DNA from: Novosphingobium kaempferiae
GTDB taxonomy: Bacteria; Pseudomonadota; Alphaproteobacteria; Sphingomonadales; Sphingomonadaceae
Direction: 5' to 3'
NCBI RefSeq assembly: GCF_021227995.1
Contig: NZ_CP089301.1
Span: 2,728,001-2,792,000 of the forward strand
Length of the DNA: 64,000 nt
Below the pieces are notes generated by a model. That model saw only the letters and a program-made list of their open reading frames with translations, had not been told where the DNA came from and did no database searches. How positions within the stretch are numbered: the stretch's first letter is position 1; each line of letters starts with the position of its first letter. Below, in pieces: positions 59,758 to 64,000 of this stretch. Position numbers and translations under genes: made by a program.

Positions 59758-60915
59758 ATGTCCCAGACCGCCCCTCTCACCGCAAGTGTCGCCGATCTCG
59801 CCGAAGCGCTGATCGCCTGCCCCAGCGTCACCCCCGCCACCGGCATGGTGTTCGACTGCCTCGAAGGCCAGCTCGCCCCGCTCGGGTTCGAGGTGACGCG
59901 CTTCATCGCGGGCGAGGCGCCGGACGGCCCGGTCGAGAACCTGTTCGCGGTGCGTCGCGGGCCTGAAGGTTCGCGCCACTTCGCCTTTGCCGGCCACCTC
60001 GACGTGGTGCCGCCGGGCGAAGGCTGGACGAGCGCGCCGTTCCTGCCCGAGCGGCGCGGCATCGGCGAGAATGAGCTGCTTTATGGTCGCGGCGCGGTCG
60101 ACATGAAGGGCTCGATCGCGGCGATGGTCGCCGCCGTGGCGCAGGTTCCGGCGGACGCGGGCACGGTCAGCTTCGTCATCACCGGCGACGAGGAAGGCCC
60201 GGCCCGCTTCGGCACCATCGCCCTCATCGACCTGATGCGCGAAAAGGGCGAAATCCCGGACCTCTGCCTCGTCGGGGAGCCCACCTCGGTCAACCGGCTG
60301 GGCGACATGATGAAGGTCGGCCGCCGCGGTTCGGTGAACATCTGGCTCGAGGTCGAGGGCGTGCAGGGCCACGTCGCCTACCCGCACCTTGCCGACAATC
60401 CGATCACGAAACTCGTGGCGATCATGGCCGAACTCGACGCCATCGTGCTCGATGAAGGGACCGACTGGTTCCAGGCCAGCAACCTCGAGATCACCGACCT
60501 TTCCTGCGGCAACCCGGCCACCAACGTGATCCCGGCCAAGGCATCGGCGCGCATCTCGGTCCGCTTCAACGACCTCCACACCGGAGAGGGCCTTGCCGTC
60601 CGCGTCGCCGAGATCGCGCAGCGCCACGGCGGCACCGCCCGCGCCGTGATCTCGGGCGAGGCGTTCCTGACCGAACCCGGCGCCTTCTCCGCCATTCTGG
60701 CCGAAGCCATCCGCGCCGAGACCGGCGTGGAGCCGGAACTCTCGACCAGCGGCGGCACCTCGGATGCGCGGTTCCTCAAGGATCTGTCGCCGGTCATCGA
60801 GTTCGGCCTGTGCAACGCGACGATGCACAAGCGGGACGAGGCCGTGGCGGTAGCCGACCTCGAAGCGCTGGCGCGCATCTATCGGCGGGTCACACTGGCG
60901 GCGTTGGCGGGCTGA
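59758..60915 (+). CDS. dapE: Succinyl-diaminopimelate desuccinylase DapE
   Basis: DapE hydrolyses N-succinyl-LL-diaminopimelate in lysine and cell-wall synthesis. The 385-residue M20 metallopeptidase has zinc-binding FAGHLDVVP (about residue 65), YGRGAVDMKG (about 98) and the catalytic Glu pair in TGDEEGPA (about 130), plus the GTSDARF and CNATMHK blocks. I chose ATG 59758 (SQTAPL) because a start at 59719 adds 13 residues without family support. dapB at the window's right end belongs to the same pathway. Confidence 0.94.
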   Translation: MSQTAPLTASVADLAEALIACPSVTPATGMVFDCLEGQLAPLGFEVTRFIAGEAPDGPVENLFAVRRGPEGSRHFAFAGHLDVVPPGEGWTSAPFLPERRGIGENELLYGRGAVDMKGSIAAMVAAVAQVPADAGTVSFVITGDEEGPARFGTIALIDLMREKGEIPDLCLVGEPTSVNRLGDMMKVGRRGSVNIWLEVEGVQGHVAYPHLADNPITKLVAIMAELDAIVLDEGTDWFQASNLEITDLSCGNPATNVIPAKASARISVRFNDLHTGEGLAVRVAEIAQRHGGTARAVISGEAFLTEPGAFSAILAEAIRAETGVEPELSTSGGTSDARFLKDLSPVIEFGLCNATMHKRDEAVAVADLEALARIYRRVTLAALAG

Positions 60916-60918
60916 CTC

Positions 60919-60994
60919 CGTCATTGCGAGCGCAACGAAGCAATCCGGGCCCGCTTGAATCGTGCTGGATTGCTTCGCTGCGCTCGCAATGACG
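60919..60994. repeat. 28-bp inverted repeat (dispersed CGTCATTGCGAGCG-type element)
   Basis: CGTCATTGCGAGCGCAACGA... (60919-60946) pairs with 60967-60994 at 27 of 28 positions, with a 20-nt loop. The one mismatch is a G-T wobble. This is a well-known type of dispersed intergenic repeat in many bacteria and can act as an mRNA-stabilising or weak terminator hairpin between dapE and the downstream gene. Confidence 0.85.
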
Positions 60995-61108
60995 AGGCGT
61001 GGTTTGCGGCTTGTCCGGGCAAATCCGCGCCACCGTCGTTGACCGGCCCGGCAACGATGTTAGTTTCGGCGGCAATTTCATGACGCCACCATTTTCAAGG
61101 GGTTCGCA

Positions 61109-62428
61109 ATGGGCAGGCGCCTGACGCTTTTCATTCTGATCGGCATGGTGCTCGGCATCGCGACCGGCTGGGCGCTCCACGCGAGCCTGCCCGCAGGCGA
61201 TCCGCGCCTTGCCGAGTGGGCGGACCACTTCAAGCTGCTGCCCGATGTCTTCCTGAAGCTCATCAAGATGATCCTCGCACCGCTGGTCTTCGCGACCATC
61301 GTGACCGGCATCGCGGGCATGGGCGACAGCACGGCGCTGGGTCGTATCGGCGGCAAGGCGCTGGCGTGGTTCATCACCGCCAGCCTGTGCTCGCTCGGCC
61401 TCGGCCTGATCCTCGTCAACCTGTTCAAGCCCGGCGTCGGCGTGGGGCTTGAGACCGGGACCGACGTGGGCGACCTCGAAATGGGCGAACTGTCGCTGCG
61501 GCACTTCATCCTCGAGATTTTCCCGGCCAGCCCGTTCGAGGCGATGGCGCAGAATCACATCCTGCAGATCCTGATCTTCTCGCTGTTCGTCGGCGTCGGG
61601 CTCACCGCCATCGGCGAAAAGGGCGCGCCCATCGTGCGCGCGACCGAGGCGCTGTCGGAGCTGATGCTGCAGATCACCGGCTATGTGATGCGCTTCGCCC
61701 CCTTCGCGGTGTTCGGCGCGCTCGCGGCAGTGATCGGCACGCGCGGCCTCGGCATCATCGTGACTTACGGCGTGCTGGTGAGCGAGTTCTACCTCGCCAT
61801 GGCGCTGCTGTGGGTGCTGCTGTTCTGCGCGGGCGGCCTGTTCCTCGGCAAGCGGGTGGTCACGCTGTTCCGCTACATCCGCGAGCCGCTGCTGCTCTCG
61901 TTCTCCACCGCGTCGTCGGAAGCCAGCCTGCCCAAGCTGTTCGAACAGCTCGACCGCTTCGGCGTCCCGCGCCGCGTCTCGGGCTTCATCCTGCCGCTGG
62001 GCTACAGCTTCAACCTCGACGGCTCGATGATCTACATGACCTTCGCGTCTATGTTCATCGCGCAGGCCTACGGCATCCACGTTCCGCTGGGCACGCAGAT
62101 CCTGATGCTGCTGACGCTGATGGTCAGTTCCAAGGGCATCGCCGGCGTGCCGCGCGCCAGCCTCGTCGTGATCGCCGCCACCCTCACCCAGTTCGGCCTG
62201 CCGGTGGAAGGCATCGCACTGCTGCTGGGCGTGGACACGTTCCTCGACATGGGCCGCTCGGCCACCAACGTGGTCGGCAACGCGGTCGCGACGGCGGTCA
62301 TCACGCGCTCGGAAGGGATGCTGCAGCCACTGACGGACCCGGACGCGGACGTGCCCCATTCCCCGCACCACACTATCGCGGACGGACGGCGCGGGCTGAA
62401 CATCGACCCGGAGCAGTACGACAGCTGA
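61109..62428 (+). CDS. Dicarboxylate/amino acid:cation symporter (DAACS family)
   Basis: The 439-residue multi-pass transporter uses H+/Na+ to import C4-dicarboxylates or acidic amino acids. It shows the family's re-entrant loop motif STASSEASLP (about residue 270), FNLDGSMIYMTFAS (about residue 300), GIAGVPRASL and DMGRSATNVVGNAVAT. The polar C-terminal tail is short. The ATG has the ribosome site AAGGGG. Substrate preference (GltP versus DctA type) cannot be decided from these motifs. Confidence 0.92.
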   Translation: MGRRLTLFILIGMVLGIATGWALHASLPAGDPRLAEWADHFKLLPDVFLKLIKMILAPLVFATIVTGIAGMGDSTALGRIGGKALAWFITASLCSLGLGLILVNLFKPGVGVGLETGTDVGDLEMGELSLRHFILEIFPASPFEAMAQNHILQILIFSLFVGVGLTAIGEKGAPIVRATEALSELMLQITGYVMRFAPFAVFGALAAVIGTRGLGIIVTYGVLVSEFYLAMALLWVLLFCAGGLFLGKRVVTLFRYIREPLLLSFSTASSEASLPKLFEQLDRFGVPRRVSGFILPLGYSFNLDGSMIYMTFASMFIAQAYGIHVPLGTQILMLLTLMVSSKGIAGVPRASLVVIAATLTQFGLPVEGIALLLGVDTFLDMGRSATNVVGNAVATAVITRSEGMLQPLTDPDADVPHSPHHTIADGRRGLNIDPEQYDS

Positions 62429-62474
62429 CCGGGTCTACAGGCGCGGCTTCGAGAGGTTGCGCCTGCCCCTTCGC

Positions 62475-62870
62475 TCACTTCGCCAGCTTCACCGGCACGA
62501 ACGGCCCCATTCCGCAGCCACCCATCCGCTGCCACGAATTGCCGTACTGCTGCAGCGGGTAGATGATGTCCTGTCGGCAGAGCTGCGACAGCGAGGTCTC
62601 GTAAGTGAAAGTGCCTGCGGACCTGAGGCCGGAGCAGGTGTTCGGCAGCGTCACGCGCCAGACCTGACTGCCCGCGCCGCCGATGAAGTCGATCGTCCGG
62701 TCGTCCCGGATGCGGGTATCGCGAAATCGCGTGATGCCGAGGCAGTCCACCGCTGGCCCGATGGCCTCGGCGGCGGGGGCCGCAGGCGGTGTCTCGCGCG
62801 GGCTCTGCTGCGAACAGGCCGTCAGGGTGACGAAGGCGCCGAGCAGCAGCATGGCGGCAGGCTTGTGCAT
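62475..62870 (-). CDS. Predicted outer-membrane lipoprotein of unknown function
   Basis: The 131-residue product has a lipoprotein signal with lipobox LTAC (lipidated C19), a Pro/Ala-rich linker and a ~90-residue domain with four further cysteines (PAVDCLG, NTCSG, QLCRQ, GGCGMG). The ribosome site GGAGAG is clear. I do not recognise the domain. It converges on the transporter gene. Confidence 0.82.
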   Translation of the reverse strand: MHKPAAMLLLGAFVTLTACSQQSPRETPPAAPAAEAIGPAVDCLGITRFRDTRIRDDRTIDFIGGAGSQVWRVTLPNTCSGLRSAGTFTYETSLSQLCRQDIIYPLQQYGNSWQRMGGCGMGPFVPVKLAK

Positions 62871-62953
62871 TGTTCTCTCCTCTCGCCCGGAAGCACCCGA
62901 GGGAGAGCCCATTGGCGCCCCGAACGGCCTTCCTGTCAACGAAGACGGAGCGA

Positions 62954-63613
62954 TCAGGCCGCAGCCTTGCGGTTGCCCCGGTCCAGCACCTTGTCCCTGA
63001 AGCCGCACAGGTCCACCACCGGGCAGCGCCAGCACTCGGGCGTGCGCGCCTTGCAGATGTAGCGGCCGTGCAGGATCAGCCAGTGATGCGCACCGACGCG
63101 GAACGGCTGGGGCACCTTCTTCTCCAGCTGCTTCTCCACCGCGAGCGGGGTCTTGCCCTTGGCCAGCCCGGTGCGATTGCCGACACGGAAGATGTGCGTG
63201 TCGACCGCGAAGGTCTCCGCACCGAACGCGCAGTTCATGACGACGTTCGCCGTCTTGCGCCCGACGCCGGGCAGTTCGACCATGGCGTCGCGGTCCGCCG
63301 GAACCTCGCCGCCGTAGCGATCGACGAGGATCTGCGACAGGGCGATGACGTTCTTCGCCTTGGTGTTGAACAGGCCGATCGTCTTGATGTGCTGCTTGAG
63401 CCCCTCTTCGCCGAGCTCGACCATCTGCGCGGGCGTCTTCACTTCGCGGAACAGCGCCCGGGTCGCCTTGTTGACGCCCACGTCGGTCGCCTGCGCCGAC
63501 AGCGTGACGGCGACGAGAAGCTGGTAGGTATTGCCGAATTCCAGCTCGGTCTCGGGCGTGGGGTTAAGCTCGGCGAGACGGCTGAAGAATTCGAAGATCT
63601 GGTCCTTCTTCAA
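62954..63613 (-). CDS. nth: Endonuclease III (Nth), DNA base-excision repair
   Basis: Nth removes oxidised pyrimidines and cuts the abasic site. The 219-residue protein has the helix-hairpin-helix [10 protein letters not shown] with the catalytic Lys, the catalytic Asp in FAVDTHIF and the C-x6-C-x2-C-x5-C [4Fe-4S] loop ([17 protein letters not shown]). The start appears to be TTG at 63613, overlapping the dapB stop (TTGA), with GGAGG about 10 bases upstream; this coupling with dapB supports it. Confidence 0.93.
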   Translation of the reverse strand: MKKDQIFEFFSRLAELNPTPETELEFGNTYQLLVAVTLSAQATDVGVNKATRALFREVKTPAQMVELGEEGLKQHIKTIGLFNTKAKNVIALSQILVDRYGGEVPADRDAMVELPGVGRKTANVVMNCAFGAETFAVDTHIFRVGNRTGLAKGKTPLAVEKQLEKKVPQPFRVGAHHWLILHGRYICKARTPECWRCPVVDLCGFRDKVLDRGNRKAAA

Positions 63614-64000
63614 AGACCCAGCACCTCCGGCATGGTGTAGCGGCCCGGCGCCTTGCCGATCAGCCACTGCGCCGCGCGCACCGCGCCCTTGGCGAAGATG
63701 CCCCGGTTCTCGGCAAGGTGCGAGAGCGAGAGGCGCTCGTTGTCGGCAAGGAAATGGACGGTGTGATCGCCCGCCACGGTGCCGCCGCGCAGCGCCGCGA
63801 AGCCGATGGTGCCCGCCTCGCGCCTGCCGGTGATGCCGTCGCGCCCGCGCACCGCATTCTCGGCAAGGCCGATGCCCCGTCCCTCCGCCGCCGCTTCGCC
63901 CAGCAGCAGCGCGGTGCCGGAGGGCGCATCCACCTTCATGCGGTGATGGGTCTCGACGATCTCGATGTCCCAGTCCTCACCCAGCCGCGACGCCGCCTCG
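63610..64000 (-). CDS. dapB: 4-hydroxy-tetrahydrodipicolinate reductase DapB, 5' end outside window
   Basis: Only the C-terminal ~130 residues are inside the window; the start lies beyond the right edge. The signature [16 protein letters not shown] carries the catalytic His/Lys and substrate-binding loop, and the C-terminus ([18 protein letters not shown]) is typical. DapB reduces dihydrodipicolinate in lysine/DAP synthesis. Its stop overlaps the nth start. Confidence 0.95.
   Translation of the reverse strand, partial: EAASRLGEDWDIEIVETHHRMKVDAPSGTALLLGEAAAEGRGIGLAENAVRGRDGITGRREAGTIGFAALRGGTVAGDHTVHFLADNERLSLSHLAENRGIFAKGAVRAAQWLIGKAPGRYTMPEVLGL

Noticed and set aside
1..64000. tRNA, rRNA, phage integrase, transposase, attachment sites or CRISPR
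   Set aside because: None was recognised on either strand. The T6SS and TPS loci show no adjacent integrase or tRNA, so a recent island insertion cannot be supported from this window.

Overview
The window is high-GC DNA with tightly packed genes, frequent stop-start overlaps and many GTG/TTG starts. Gene content (hflK-hflC-degP, PBP1A, mrp, ferrochelatase, dapE, nth-dapB) and a TssJ-less type VI secretion system with two TssC-like proteins point to an alphaproteobacterium, most likely a sphingomonad (Novosphingobium/Sphingobium/Sphingomonas type). That is inferred from gene content and style; there is no rRNA in the window.

Layout. (1) 1-1048: 5' part of a leftward FAD oxidoreductase gene. 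(2) 1049-1456: AT-richer divergent promoter region. (3) 1457-14774: a three-gene rightward operon made of a TpsB/FhaC outer-membrane translocator, a 2,792-residue TpsA filamentous-haemagglutinin-like exoprotein with eight marker copies of a ~140-residue repeat and two C-terminal cysteine pairs, and a periplasm-targeted TPR-CHAT caspase-like protein with an intact His/Cys dyad. (4) 14798-36520: a leftward type VI secretion (T6SS) gene set in transcription order tssA, tssB, tssC, a second tssC-like gene, tssE, tssF, tssG, clpV, hcp, vgrG, a small unknown gene, tagH (FHA), tssK, tssL (with an OmpA domain) and tssM. (5) 36647-45581: the T6SS accessory region with PAAR, an OmpA-like protein, a CPBP protease, an M23 peptidase, PP2C phosphatase pppA, Ser/Thr kinase ppkA, a second FHA protein and a methyltransferase. 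(6) 45585-52148: GST, PilZ, a MarR-like regulator, hemH, a molybdenum hydroxylase large subunit and mrp. (7) 52391-64000: hflK, hflC, degP, mrcA-like PBP1A, msrB, a cupin, dapE, a dicarboxylate symporter, a lipoprotein, nth and the 3' part of dapB.

How they work together. The T6SS set holds sheath, baseplate, tube, spike, ATPase and membrane-complex genes, but no TssJ lipoprotein gene is visible. Kinase, phosphatase and two FHA readers suggest threonine-phosphorylation control. The sequence supports a specific model: an acidic Thr-Val-Phe motif occurs three times in the kinase N-terminal tail and once at the N-terminus of TssL, so these may be the phosphosites read by the FHA domains. No dedicated toxin/immunity pair is visible, so effectors are probably encoded elsewhere.

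The most unusual locus is the TPS-CHAT operon, where a predicted periplasmic caspase-like protease is co-transcribed with a two-partner secretion exoprotein. Several intergenic elements are also notable: a 131-bp element with perfect 27-bp terminal inverted repeats at 56167-56297, a half copy at 58749-58776, a different 28-bp inverted repeat at 60919-60994, and a hairpin between hcp and vgrG.
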